Below are positions 44,205 through 54,748 of a stretch of 64,000 nt of DNA, piece after piece; the stretch's first letter is position 1, and every line of letters starts with the position of its first letter. Position numbers and translations under genes: made by a program. The DNA lies in assembly GCA_029215795.1 (NCBI GenBank), contig JARDYH010000002.1, forward strand, positions 294,841,973 through 294,905,972, given 5' to 3'. The notes under the pieces are model-generated. The model saw nothing but the letters and a program-made list of their open reading frames with translations, was not told where the DNA came from and did not search any database. Source of the DNA: Anniella stebbinsi. Lineage: Eukaryota > Chordata > Lepidosauria > Squamata > Anniellidae.

Positions 44205-44960
44205 CCGTTCCCGTGAGTGTGGTGGCTGCGGTGGCTGGAGACCCGGGTGGGGGAACAGGCTGGGGAAGCCACGTGCGCGCCATGGGCGGCTGGATGTGCT
44301 GCCGGGGCGGGCGCAAGCCAAGCGCCGCCGCCGCCGCCTCCTTCTCCTCCTCCTCCACCCAATACCGGGCGGGAAGGAGCAGAGAAGGAGAGACTGGAGA
44401 AGGAGCATTCATGCCCACCACTTCCCTTGCCTTTGCTCTCCCTCCTCGATGTGTCCTGCAAGACGGGTTCTCTCTCCCAGGTTCGCTGCTCCTCGCCCGA
44501 CGCCTGGTTTGCCAGGCTCCTCTCTGCTGAACAACACCTCCATTCAGCTGGAACCTGGTGCGGGCAACTCGCCTTGCGCGCGCCCAGGGCTTCAGCCTTT
44601 GCAGCCCAGGGCTGAAGGAATTCCCACCCGCCCGCCTGCCGTGCAACTCCCTGCTTTCCTAGCCCCCCCCCACCTCACCCCGGGGAACATAGGGCTCGCA
44701 TACATGCTGCCAAGGCGCAGGGGTGCCTCAGGAGGCAGGGAGCCGACTGCTGCTTCACCAGGCTAGGCAGGGAAGGTCCCAGAATGGCAGCGAGCGGAGC
44801 GCACACACCAGAGCTGCTCACCACTCTCCCTCGTGTTCGTTGCTGCTGCTGCTGCTTCTGCGCAGCCGCAGTCAGGGGCTTTTGCCGGGCTTTTGCATCA
44901 ACTCTCGCTCTCGCGGGAGGAGAACGAGCTGACTGTTTCCCGGAGGTTGCCCCCTGGGGC
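44205..44960. promoter_or_regulatory. CpG-rich island, candidate host promoter/first exon
   Basis: This is the only long CpG-rich block in the window that is not explained by a mobile element. It has CGCCGCCGCCGCCGCC, GCGCGCCC and CGCGGG motifs and GC boxes such as GGGGCGGGCGC. An ATG in a strong context (GCGCCATGGG) near 44281 opens a frame starting MGGWMCCRGGRKPS. A Gly2 followed by Cys residues could suit N-myristoylation and palmitoylation, but I do not recognise the protein. No convincing splice donor or second exon was found, so a promoter is inference only. Confidence 0.45.
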
Positions 44961-45271
44961 CCGGTCGGCCCGGATTGGCCCATTTTTCCCGGGTAGGACC
45001 GGGAAACCCCGGGGGGTCTGGCCAGCCTAGTGTAAGAAAAACATGGCTATGGTCGCTGAGCATCTTATGGATGGATGATTTGAACTATTGGGTTTGACAC
45101 TCCTGGTGTAAAGTGTGGCTCACAAAGATCATACGTCTCAAGCCCTTAGGTATAGAATTCATAGTGAATCTGCATTTCAGCCTCCAGTGACATTAGTGTC
45201 TGTATTATGACAAAATCCTGCTACAGAAAGTGCCTTATAGCTAGTATTATTGTGATTCCTTGTGTAATAGT

Positions 45272-46132
45272 TAGAGGTGTGCATGGACCCAAAAAAATCA
45301 GATTGGAATCGGAACCAGAACCAATACCTCGGATCGGATTGGAGGCGTCCTGGTTTGGATCGTATCCAATTCCGACCCAAAATTTGGACGTAATTTTAGG
45401 TGTTTTTGCCATAGGCTTGCATTGGGGAAAAGCTTTTCCCCAGTGCAAGCCTATGTGGAAAGCATGGGGACGGGTGAGTGGGGACCTAACTCCCCCCCTC
45501 CCTCCCAGTTGTGCTCCTTACCTTCTGGGGCCGTCCGCTGCCGTCTGCTGGTCCCTTCTACTGAGAAACAGGCTTCGCGGCCTGCCTCTCAGTAGCGTGC
45601 TGGGTGATGTCATCACCTGGTGCGCTACTGAGAGGCAGGCCGTGAAGCCTATTTCTCAGTAGAAGGGACCAGCAGACGGTAGCGGATGGCCCCAGCAGTT
45701 AAGTGGGGACCTCCCCCTCCCTGTCCCTCCTCCCCACTCACGCTCCTTACCAGCTGCCTCCTCACTGCCGTCCACTGCTGCCCACTGCTTCAGTACTACT
45801 GAGAAACAGGCCTTGCGGCCTGTTCCGCAGTAGAGTGAGGGTGCGCCGTGTGATGACCTCACCTGGTGCGCCATCGCTGTATTGTGGAACAGGCTGCAAG
45901 GTCTGTTTCTCAGTAGTACTGAAGCAGCGGACGGGAGTGGACGGCAGCGAGGAGACAGCAGGTAAGGAGCGTGAGTGGGGGGGAGGAGGTACGAGGTCCG
46001 ATCCTCCAATCTTTTCCGATCTGGATCGGATCGGATTAGATCGGACGATCCAGATGCTAGGGATCGGAATCGGATCATTGTTTCCAATTTCGTCCGGATC
46101 GTGGATCGGACCCGATCCGGTGCACACCCCTA
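45272..46132 (+). mobile_element. GATC-rich hAT-type element, full length
   Basis: Starts TAGAGGTGTGCATGGACCC and ends GGTGCACACCCCTA. The flanks GTAATAGT (45264-45271) and GTAACAGT (46133-46140) match at 7 of 8, an hAT-size duplication. Hairpin modules are ATAGGCTTGCATTGGGG/CCCCAGTGCAAGCCTAT (about 45411-45454), CTACTGAGAAACAGGCTTCG (45541-45680, loop GTGATGTCATCAC) and CTTCAGTACTACTGAGAAAC (about 45754-45946). GATC-rich blocks lie at both ends. It is non-coding. Confidence 0.9.
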
Positions 46133-46140
46133 GTAACAGT

Positions 46141-48149
46141 ACCTAAAATTATATATGATGGATCTATTACCCATAGTAAATGGCATGGCAGAAGCTCAGT
46201 TATGTATTTCATTGAACTCTTTTCTGCCTATGTAATCTAGAAGCCAGGTAATCTACATCTTTATTCTGATGGTCTTTATTGAATGAGGTTTAGCAGCTAT
46301 TCAGTAGAGAATTCAAGTTTTTCAGGCATAGTTTACAGCTGAGGAGGAAACATCCTTGAAAGATCCCTCATGGGATCTCTTCTCCACAAAGTCTCCATCA
46401 CATGGAGTGCTAATCATCAAGGGGATGAATTCTTCCTTGTCACACAGAGTATTTTCATGTGCTGAAGCAACCTTTTTGTGGCATCTGGCACAGGCATGTC
46501 AAGACTCCATGGGATGCAGAAGACTGACTTGTTGGCTAGTTACAAAAGCAGCATGGAAAAGGCATAATCTTGATGCTATTCAATCTGTTACTTCACTAGG
46601 ATAGTAGAGACCTACCTTAAGTGATATGGCTTTCTACAGATGTACTGTTTTTCTTAATATTTTCCATTTGTGATTTTGTATTGAAACCTACTTCATGTCA
46701 TTTGCATCAATGAATTACTTAGCCTATTCTTGTTAAAATCGCTAACTATTCAACATGTTTCTTTTAAAAGCTTTCCTTATGCCCCCTCAATTGTTTTATT
46801 TTCCTCTTCATTTTCCACCAGAAGCAGAGTCAGTTTTCACAAAAGCAGAAATGCTGTTGAAACAAGTATACCTGTAGACAAGCTTAATTGTTGCTACCAG
46901 AATTTTCCCAAGTCAAATCTACAATCAAACCCACTTTGCTAAGGATGCTGAAAAGAATCATGTGATGTGGACAACATTACCCTGTTCTATTCAAAGGGGA
47001 ATAGTAGATCTAGAGTCATGGAGTTAAACATATCATGAAGGGTAATCGATTTCAACTCAATGCACAAAGTGAAGCCATTAAACTTAAACCATTTCTCTGA
47101 ATGGTAGCCCTAGGAGGTAGAGCAATCTCTTTGAAAAGCCCCAGAACAACTCTCCAGTAAAATATATCCATATCCAACAACTCCTCTTTAGCTTATCCTA
47201 TTGCTAAACTACCTTAAAGTGAAGTTTATCCATCGCTCCCCCCTCCCCCATTTTAGGTAATTGCACCCAGCACACTGACACTGTAGGCAATACCTGTCTT
47301 CTCTTCTGCTAAAGACAATGGCTTAACTCAGATGCGTGCCTTAGGGACATCTGAAATAATACCTATCATTAAAATAGAAATCCCGTACACCTCAGCATAG
47401 TGGAAAAACTGTGACCAGGTGAGCTGTGTGCCTTGTTCAGTCTGCTGTCCAGGTGCTCTTGATAGGCAGCTTCAAGATCCAGCTCTTCCTTTAGATGGTT
47501 CGTTACCTTTAAAATGGACTTGGACTGGACAAACCTTCAAATAGAGGATTGTCCTCTGTGCAGTAGGACACAAGGCCACCCTAGATTATGATTTGGTGTA
47601 TCTGATTCCTTCTCAACCACACAACAACTGTGCTTTCCTGATTCCTTTGATAGTCCACATAGAAGACTTAAACATCTGAGGAGTCGGTGTGAGTGGCTGA
47701 GGTTACATGGAGGAACGTTGCTTAAAGTTCATGCAACACTGCCCCAGTTCTGCTAGTACTTTCCCCCACAATATTTATTGGTGCTTATCAGGCCCCAGTT
47801 AAGGCCATGGGCAGGCATCCCTCAATTTAGGCCTGGGTATTCTCCAATCCAGTATTCTGGAGGTAAGTTTAACATGCATGCACTTGAACTTGGTTTTAAA
47901 GTGGAGTGTGAAGTGCAACAGATAGAAGCTCTTGATCTGTGTTGTCCAGGCAAGAGCAAAAGGTCAGGTTCCTGGGAGTTAGATCAGACCTAGCCAATCC
48001 AAAGGCTTTAAATTTCATTGTATACCTGCCATAGTAGCTGGTGTTGTATGCCTCTATAATCCCCTTCAGAACATGAGGCAGACTGAGGCCTGGGCATACA
48101 GAGTCATAGGTAGCTCACCAAGCTAGGTCTGAACCTTAGACTAAAGCCA
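46141..48149. other. Unassigned stretch
   Basis: No exon, RNA or repeat family is recognised in this AT-rich segment. Confidence 0.3.
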
Positions 48150-48290
48150 TAGAGTCCCTAAAAATCAAGGGATCTGCTTCAAACTTGGTATGGCTAAATT
48201 CCTACTTAAGAGCTATCACAGTGACAAGTTTCAGCTATTTATCTTTAAAAATGATGGAAATGTAAGCATTTTTGTTAGTTCCCATAGGCT
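48150..48290 (+). repeat. Solitary copy of the 31-kb tandem unit
   Basis: AAAAATCAAGGGATCTGCTT, ACTTGGTATGGCTAAATTCC, AAGAGCTATCACAGTGACAA and TTATCTTTAAAAATGATGGA follow the 31-kb unit over its full length. It shows that the unit is dispersed as well as tandem. Confidence 0.8.
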
Positions 48291-49344
48291 GTAATTAAGT
48301 GGTTATCCTAAAATGGAACAGAGCTCCGATGAGGTGCATCTCCACTCTGCAGGAATTTGATGGTTTTGAAACTGTCCACTCTCCATTCCGGAAACTCAGA
48401 GTTTTGTCGGATTTTTGGGGCAGGGTGCACACCCCTATTTCCTTTATTGGCAGTGCAAATTGTAGACCTCCCACTCAAATTTGGATTGGGATCACAGTGG
48501 GCAGTGAAGAGTCAAATCCCTGTTCCCATCATGCAATGGTCCTGACCCTTCTCAGTCCCCCATTCTGGCAATTTTAAAAAAACAAAACTCTCTATTCAAG
48601 GCCAGAAATACATAGTTAAGGTAACATGTTGCTTGACCCTAAATCATTAAGGTTGCAGTGCTATATCTGTACTTAGATAAATCCCATTGAACTTGGTGGG
48701 GGTTTATTTCTGAATTGAAATATGTGGGGTTGCACTGCAAGTCTTAATTTAATTACTAGATTTCTAACTGATGACCTTTTAAAGTAATGCAATCCCATTA
48801 CCATAATGTTAGAAACTTATGATTGCTCTTTCTTGATAATTGAGGAGCACGTCAACCTCTCCTAATGACCTGTGGCCTGAGCTATTCCCAGAGCTGATTT
48901 CATGAAGGAAAAAATGAATAATTAAATATCAGGTACTTTGGGCTTTGCATATAAACTTCCTGCAACTTCTCACAGTAGTGAATTTGATTGAATTTACAGT
49001 GCAGTCCTATCCTTGAGTTTCCTGACCTAGATGGTATGTGATTGCTACTAAATCCCTAAAGGTGGCATGAATGTCACACTGTAGCAATAATGTATCACTT
49101 CAGCCAAGGGAAGTGCTACACCATTCTAGTTGCTGGTGTTAGGGGAAAATGGGTGGAGATGCTGTATGGTGTTGGAAGATCACAACAGTGCCTAGCTTAG
49201 TTAATTTTTTTAGCTTCCTCGGTGCATGCTCTCACCCCTTCTGTTGACAGAGTTGGTGCTAGGACTGGATCATTGAGGGCAGGTCTGGGAAACAGCCCCC
49301 AATTGCAATTGATATGTCTTTTTTGTTGTTCCGGAAGAGGTTGG
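48291..49344. other. Unassigned stretch
   Basis: A TTTTTGGGGCAGGGTGCACACCCCTA at about 48413-48437 resembles the terminus of the GATC-rich hAT family (GTGCACACCCCTA). No matching body is visible to its left. Nothing else is recognised. Confidence 0.35.
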
Positions 49345-49454
49345 GCACACTGTGGAGTGAAATTTTCATGTAAACAAGCCTCCCCCAACCCTGTGTCCTC
49401 TGAATGTGTTGGACTGCAACTCCCATCATTGCCAGCCATTTCCCATGCTTTCTT
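49345..49454 (+). repeat. Repeat carrying the copia insertion (left part)
   Basis: CATGTAAACAAGCCTCCCCC, GGACTGCAACTCCCATCATT and TTTCCCATGCTTTCTT match the reverse complement of 62840-62965. The right part resumes at 55245 with TTCTTTCTTCTAGGACTCTG. The uninterrupted paralogue shows that the copia element entered this repeat. Confidence 0.82.
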
Positions 49455-49951
49455 TGTTAGGGAGAGAAGCGCTCCCCATTCGCTTTAAGCAGAGTAAGTG
49501 TGTTTTTCCAGCCAAGTCCAGGCAGTAAAGAAATACTCACACTCCAGCAGTATAGTGTATAATACAAGTCCTTTACTGTGTTCCAATATAAATATATATA
49601 CAGCAAACTGGTTTCTCTAATAATTCAGGTTTCCAGGAATATTTCACAAAGCATATTTTCCATCCATCATATTTCTCATTCCACCAGCCTTCCTCCTCCG
49701 CATAATCATTCAGCCTAACAAACAGCCATTCTCATATCCCTAACTTATATACATATTGGCTGTACCCTGACTCAGCACTCAGTCAATTAAGCAACCTTCC
49801 AGAAAGTGTCCACTATCTCACTGACCTTTTTAACAGTGAATAGAAAAAAACCGATTCTATCTGATAATTGACTGCAGCTGGCTGTTCAGTTCTCCTGGAC
49901 ACTCAAAATTGTCCAGTCCTTCATTCATCTTAACAGAAATTTTCCCTGACA
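49455..49951 (-). repeat. Copia 3' LTR
   Basis: On the plus strand it runs from TGTTAGGGAGAGAAGCGCTC to TTTTCCCTGACA. It is 497 bp, with TG...CA ends, and matches the other LTR with only a few differences (for example AAGTGTG against AAGCATG near the start). The similarity suggests a fairly young insertion. Confidence 0.95.
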
Positions 49952-49960
49952 CCCCTTCAA
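49952..49960 (-). other. Copia polypurine tract
   Basis: On the minus strand TTGAAGGGG directly precedes the 3' LTR start TGTCAGG. A purine-rich run in this position primes plus-strand DNA synthesis in LTR elements. Confidence 0.7.
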
Positions 49961-51130
49961 AACTGAAGACTTAAGATGAATAAAACTGTCCTTCCATATC
50001 AAGCATTTCAAAACCCAATTTCTCAATTAATTTTTCATGCTGATATACTACCAAAGGCTTGGTAAACAGATCTGCGATATTCTGCTTTGAATTACAGTAG
50101 ACTAACTTTTTAAACCCATTCTATACATGTAGCTATAAGATTCTTTAATGTGAAACAACATGTTTTGTCCTTGCCTTTAACATCTGTGAATTGGCTAAAG
50201 CTATACAAGATTGTGAATCCTCATACGCTTTAACAGGTAAATTACATTTCACATTCATGTCCTTTAAGACGACAACGTTAGACAAAGATCTAGAGTATTT
50301 TTCAAATAATGCAACACTCTCTTAATGCCTAACCAAGCAGCATTTGTGGGCTTCACAACTTGCTGACTTAAAATTCCTACTGCACAAGCAATGTCTGCCC
50401 GTGTCCACTGACTTATGTACAAAAGACTTCCAATTATAGATTGATACAATTCAGGATCATTGAAACTTTCTCCATCCATATTTGATTTTAATTCAGGTAG
50501 CATTGGACTTTGTACATTATTACAATCAGTCATCCCACAGGACTCTAGCAGATTAACAATTTTCTGTTTCTGACTCAGAAAATATTCTCCATTCCTCTTG
50601 ATGATCTGAACGCCTAAATAATTGCTCACTTCTCCAAGGGACTTCAGTTTGAATTTCTCCTCCAAACATTTTGTAACTTCTTGTATTTGGCTTATGGATT
50701 TAGAGGTTATCAATAAATCATCAACATAAATCAGCACCATAACAAAACCATTACAATCTTCCCTTATGTACAGACATGGATCCGCAATTCCCCTCTGAAA
50801 ACCTAGGTCTTTAACTAGGGCTGCATTCAAACAGTTATTCCAACGCCTCACTGACTGTTTGAGACCATATACTGCTTTCTTCAGCAACCAAACTTTGTCA
50901 GAATCCTCATCAAACCCATGAGGCTTTTGCATATAAATCTCTTCATGTAAATGTCTTACTGACATGTCATTCTTAGCAGCTAAGCTTAGAAACAATCTTA
51001 AAGTAGTGGCTTTACAAGTGGGAGAGAAAGTTTGATCGAAATCTTTCCCCTTGACTTGCAAAAAACCGTTTGCCACCAATCTCACTTCATATCTGGTTTC
51101 ACCACATTCCAAAACCTTTTTCTTAAACAC
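49961..51130 (-). pseudogene. Copia reverse transcriptase and RNase H region
   Basis: The frame 50264-51130 encodes 288 residues of copia RT: RLVANGFLQVKGKDFDQTF, VWLLKKAVYGLKQ and the catalytic YVDDLLI box, then YLGVQI and a GSLLYISQWTRADIA motif. Further left, in a shifted frame, NIADLFTKPL is followed by a stop just before the polypurine tract. This motif closes the RNase H of copia elements. The catalytic Asp pair is present. The RNase H part carries frameshifts and stops, and the N-terminal RT context is lost at the foreign block. Confidence 0.92.
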
Positions 51131-51144
51131 CTGGCAACAATCTA

Positions 51145-51495
51145 CTACTCTCCTCGCATCGGCTCCTGACCACCGTCCTGCGTTGTGGATGCCTCGATGG
51201 CGTCCATTCTATTGGAGAGGGAGAGCATTAAGTCCTCCTGCCTTTGACTCCTAGTCCGAAGTGATCCTCCTACAGGTGTATCCCCCCCAGGTATCCCTTG
51301 CCTTTCTTCCATCGCCTGCATTCTGGCTACTAGTACTGCCAATCGAGGATCCAGTTCCTCATCAGAAAACAATTCATGTCTTTCCCTCACACGCTTTTGT
51401 GTCGGGCGAGGCGCTCTCCCCTTGCCCTTAGCACCCCCTACACCTTTCTTTGAGGGCATTATGATAACCACCTCTAAGTTATTTATCAAAATCAA
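51145..51495 (-). CDS. Unrecognised basic/coiled-coil protein fragment
   Basis: A frame of 116 codons. A start at the internal Met gives PSKKGVGGAKGKGRAPRPTQ, a strongly basic N-terminus, followed by an acidic ELFSDEELDP stretch and a heptad-like LAVLVARMQAMEERQ. It resembles the N-terminus of some LTR-element gag proteins in composition, and it follows the GC-rich block as a gag would follow an LTR. No domain is recognised and the frame runs directly into the copia RT boundary. Confidence 0.4.
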   Translation of the reverse strand: MILINNLEVVIIMPSKKGVGGAKGKGRAPRPTQKRVRERHELFSDEELDPRLAVLVARMQAMEERQGIPGGDTPVGGSLRTRSQRQEDLMLSLSNRMDAIEASTTQDGGQEPMRGE

Positions 51496-51548
51496 TTAAC
51501 TGAAAATTAAGTCTAAGTATATGTCTATAGGAATAAGGATATGTATAT

Positions 51549-51670
51549 ATCCCAGAAATATCCAATTACTCATTATAATATCCCAGAAATATCAATTAGT
51601 CGTTATAATATCCCAGAAATATCAATTAGTCGTTATAATATCCCAGAAATATCCAATTAGGCGTTATAAT
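51549..51670. repeat. 30-bp tandem repeat, four units
   Basis: TATCCCAGAAATATCAATTA plus GTCGTTATAA recurs four times with small changes (CCAATTACTCATTATAA and CCAATTAGGCGTTATAA). It ends in the palindrome ATATCGTGATATTATTATAA. It lies between the short frame and the GC-rich block. Confidence 0.92.
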
Positions 51671-52764
51671 ATCGTGATATTATTATAAATGAGTTATGTG
51701 AATCACTATCCTTGGGAAAGGCACTGTACTTTCATACTGCCTCAAAATTTGCGTATAAAAGTGGCTAAACTGCACCCCCCCCACACACCCAGAAACAATA
51801 AGTGGAGGCTCAGGGGCTGCCACACAGGGACTTTCCAGAAATTGTGGTTGGGGCGGGGAGTTTATAATAGTAAACTTCGTCCCCTCCAATACAGAGTGCT
51901 CTGTTCCCCCCGGAACTCCCTTAACACACGCTACAAATTGCCCGACGCGAGCAGGGACTCACGTGTCCAGCTGCTCAGAGTCTGTTCAAGCCGTCCCCAG
52001 CACTTGCCTGGCGGGAACAGAGGCTCCGCCTACACCCCGAAGAACTTGCCCCCCTTGCCACAGAGCACAACGCAACCCCGGCCGGGCTCACGCCCCGCCC
52101 GAGGCTCCCCGTGCGCAAGCGGATCGCCTCAGCGGCCGCTCCCGAGGCCAATAGCAAAGAAGCGCCAGGCACGACGCTCGCCCAGCCCGGCTCGCGCCCA
52201 GCCCACGACGCCCCGCGCGTCCAACAACTCACCCCCGCAGCCGCTCACAGGCCATTCAAAGGAAGCGCCGGGCGCGACGCTCGCAAAGCCGAGCCCACAG
52301 CCCGCCCGCGCCCCCCCGCACCGAGTGGCTCGCTACTGCGCCGTTCGGAGAAGCCCGGTGAGCCTGCGCTGCAAGCAGGAAGGCCTGCACTATGGTAGGC
52401 GAAACCCTCCCCCGACACCGAACCTCCTGATCTGGTGGGATGGGTCCCCCCTCCCCGGCTCCCTTCTCCCAGAGCTCCCGCGGTCCGTGATCCCACGGTT
52501 CGCCGCGACCTGCGGCCCACAAGGCCTCGTCAGCTCTTCCTTGGCTGCCCCGCGTCCCCCGTCGCTGAAGAGCAGCCGAAGAGCAGCAGCCGTTGAAAGA
52601 GGTGGAGGGAGGCCTGCAGCTTGCTTAAATAGCTGCAGCTCCCTCCATTGTGTGGCGCCATATGAAGCAGCCAATAGGCTGCCTCCATGCCTCGTCTCTT
52701 CCCCCACACCGCAATTTGGCCCCCACCGTGCCCAGGCATGGCTGGGCGCGGGTCTGAGGGCACC

Positions 52765-53100
52765 ATTTGCAATAAACCATTTCTTCTCTCAATTGCTCCG
52801 TTCTGCCAAGGAGCAAATGGATCTGAAAACCTGTGAGTAATTCTATTTTCCCTGGACCACCTTAAGAAATCATTTCCAGTAAATTCACCACCTTGATCAG
52901 ACTGAATCTGAATCACTTGCTTTTGGAATCTCCGTTCCACCCATGTTAACCATGTTTTAAACTTTTGAAACGCTTCCGATTTCTTCTTTAACAAATAAAA
53001 CCAACTAAACCTGGATTTGTCATCCAAAATGACCAGTACATATTTGGCACCTCCAACACTTTCCTTGAAAGGACCAACCAGATCTAGGTGTACACGCTAA
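52765..53100 (-). pseudogene. Copia integrase core
   Basis: ILDDKSRFSWFYLLKKKS holds the first catalytic Asp, IQIQSDQGGEFTGN the second and WQNGAIERRN the catalytic Glu. The DDE triad of the copia integrase is therefore complete in 52780-53045. The upstream DLVGPFKESVGGAKY is in a shifted frame. The C-terminal part of the integrase is missing because of the foreign block. Confidence 0.92.
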
Positions 53101-53552
53101 AACACGTCTTTTGACACCCTGTTACTTTTCTTGTTTATCACCTGAACCTTAGATTTCGATTGCTTGCATATTTTGCAATCCAGAAATCTCTTGCACCCAT
53201 TAAAATCAATCCCTTTGCACATCTTTGGCATTTGTTTTAACACTTTAAAACTCTCGTGGCCCATCCTTCTGTGCAGTAAGTGGATACAATCAGAATGTAT
53301 TGGAGCATTTCCAATTTGACCTACCACGCAATCTTTAGACCTCATTTCAAACAAACCATTTCTGAGATCCCCTTGCGCACAAATCTGCCCCTCTTTTGTC
53401 ACTTCACACAGGCATCCTTTGAATGTGACAACGTATCCTTCCTTTGTTAGGCTTGCTATGGAAAGAAGGTTATAATCAAGACTTTCAATATAAAGCACGT
53501 TAGATAAACATTTTCCTGAGCATGGAATAAAACATAACCCTTCTCCTTTCAC
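53097..53552 (-). pseudogene. Copia GAG-pre-integrase domain
   Basis: The HHCC zinc-binding pattern of the integrase N-terminus is visible as CIHLLHRRMGHESFK followed by LDCKICKQSKSK. The frame ends at a stop just before the integrase core. In copia elements this domain separates protease and integrase. Confidence 0.88.
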
Positions 53553-53559
53553 GGGAACC

Positions 53560-53700
53560 TTTTTTCCATCTGCTAGTTTGACTGAATCCAGAGATCCAGA
53601 CTAGAGTTTATCAAATGCCTCTTTGCTGTTACACAGGGTTTGGCTTGACACTGAATTGATAAGCCAAATTCCTTCCTCCTTTTTCTCCTTCGTTTCTACG
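53560..53700 (-). pseudogene. Copia protease remnant, active site altered
   Basis: The frame following gag reads a WLIN-S-V-S-S segment at about 53650-53680 where copia aspartic proteases have a D-S-G triad. The catalytic Asp is replaced by Asn and the Gly by Val. An in-frame stop follows about 20 codons later. This copy could not process its own polyprotein. Confidence 0.7.
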
Positions 53701-53759
53701 GCTGCGGAGACCAATTGAGCGGTACGCGATTCCTCCCGCTCTCGCTTTCCTTTGGAATA

Positions 53760-54686
53760 TCAGCTCTCTTTCCAATGTGCGGCTCCTTTTGCCTGCAACT
53801 TCACCTGGCAATTCCTCCGAATATGCCCCGGCTTGCCACAACGAAAACATTTCCTTTTTTCAACCGCCATTGCGCGCTCAACATCTCCAAACGATAAGCG
53901 CCACTCCGACTCCATTTTAGCAATTTGCTTTGTTCCTCCATGCGATTCATGGCCGATTCCTTTCCTCGTCTCTCCTTTCTCTTCGGCTCGTTCCACACGC
54001 TTTCTTTCCTCCATGAGCAGTCTCCCACTTAAATACTCAATGGTAAGATCTTGCTGCGGCATGGATTCTAAGCTCATAGTAAGCATGTCCCAACTCTCCA
54101 GGAGGGAGCTCAGGATCACATGTATTCAATTTTCCTCATCGAATGGCAGACCTACTTCTTGGAGCTTGGCAAACAAAGTGCCCATCTTTTGTAAATGCTC
54201 TGACAGAGACCCTCCTTCATGGAGTTTAGTTCTATAAAGCTGTCTCGTTAAGCTTATCTTAGAACTTGCTGTCTGTCTCACGTATACATCTTTCAATTTA
54301 TCCCAGCATTCCTTAGCTGTGTCCGTCCGAGAAATATGAATCAATTGACTGTCGTTTATGCACAGTACAATATTTGTCTTAGCTCTCACAGCTAACTCTT
54401 CCCATGTGTTTTGTTCCGCAATGCTCAGACCAGCCGGTCTTGGGACCTCCACAACATTCCAACATCCGTCCCGTCTCAAAAACATCTCCATTTTGAACGA
54501 CCATGTTAGAAAATTTGTTTCGTTTAGCCTTTCGATAGGAATCCCTCCTTGCAAGCTCATCTGTGCCATGTTTTCCGACTGACTCAAATAGACAGCTTCC
54601 CTCTGGCCAGACAAATCGCTTGACTCTGATTCCTCACTCGAATCACTTCCAGAGCTCAATAAATCTTCCTGTTTAAACATCGACAA
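53760..54686 (-). pseudogene. Copia gag with zinc knuckle, one internal stop
   Basis: The first part (54126-54686, 186 residues) starts with an acidic Ser-rich leader, then RLNETNFLTWSFKMEMFLRR and CWDKLKDVYVRQTASSK, typical of the copia gag (UBN2-like) domain. A single TGA at 54126-54128 interrupts it. The same frame goes on to 53760 and contains CFRCGKPGHIRRNC, a CX2CX4HX4C nucleic-acid-binding zinc knuckle. Gag forms the virus-like particle. The stop probably abolishes that here. Confidence 0.92.
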
Positions 54687-54734
54687 CCATCATCCACAGC
54701 TGTATATGGAACTCCTGGCTACTTCTGGTTACTT

Positions 54735-54748
54735 CTGGGCCCATAACC
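54735..54748 (-). other. Copia primer-binding site, initiator tRNA-Met half-tRNA type
   Basis: The minus strand directly inside the 5' LTR reads GGTTATGGGCCCAG. It is the complement of CTGGGCCCATAACC, the anticodon stem-loop region of initiator tRNA-Met, and not of a tRNA 3' end. Use of an internally cleaved initiator tRNA as primer is known for Drosophila copia and relatives, so this supports the assignment independently of the proteins. Confidence 0.85.

Larger units (their letters stand above)
51131..52760 (-). mobile_element. Foreign GC-rich segment inside copia
   Basis: The copia coding sequence stops after the integrase Glu motif (right edge about 52760) and resumes at the RT (left edge about 51131). 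Several hundred codons of copia are missing between them, so this is a replacement or an insertion with deletion. The block has a very CpG-rich part (about 51900-52700), a CCAAT box (GCAGCCAATAGGC), a 30-bp tandem repeat (51549-51670) and a 116-codon minus-strand frame (51145-51495). Together they could be an LTR plus the start of gag from another LTR element, but I cannot identify it. Confidence 0.6.

Noticed and set aside
43909..44766. 285-codon plus-strand open frame
   Set aside because: It runs through a pyrimidine tract, the (ATTT)n microsatellite and the CpG-rich block, giving low-complexity protein. The length comes from base composition and not from a gene.
45207..46146. Open frames up to 151 codons on both strands in the GATC-rich elements
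   Set aside because: They arise because long palindromes with few stop codons read open on both strands. The predicted peptides mirror each other and have no domain.
48413..48437. Complete GATC-rich hAT element near 48.4 kb
   Set aside because: Only GTGCACACCCCTA-like terminal bases are present. No GATC-rich body or opposite terminus was found.
51689..52840. 383-codon plus-strand open frame
   Set aside because: It is antisense to the copia element, covers the GC-rich block, is rich in Pro/Ala/Arg and ends inside the antisense of the integrase. It is a shadow frame.
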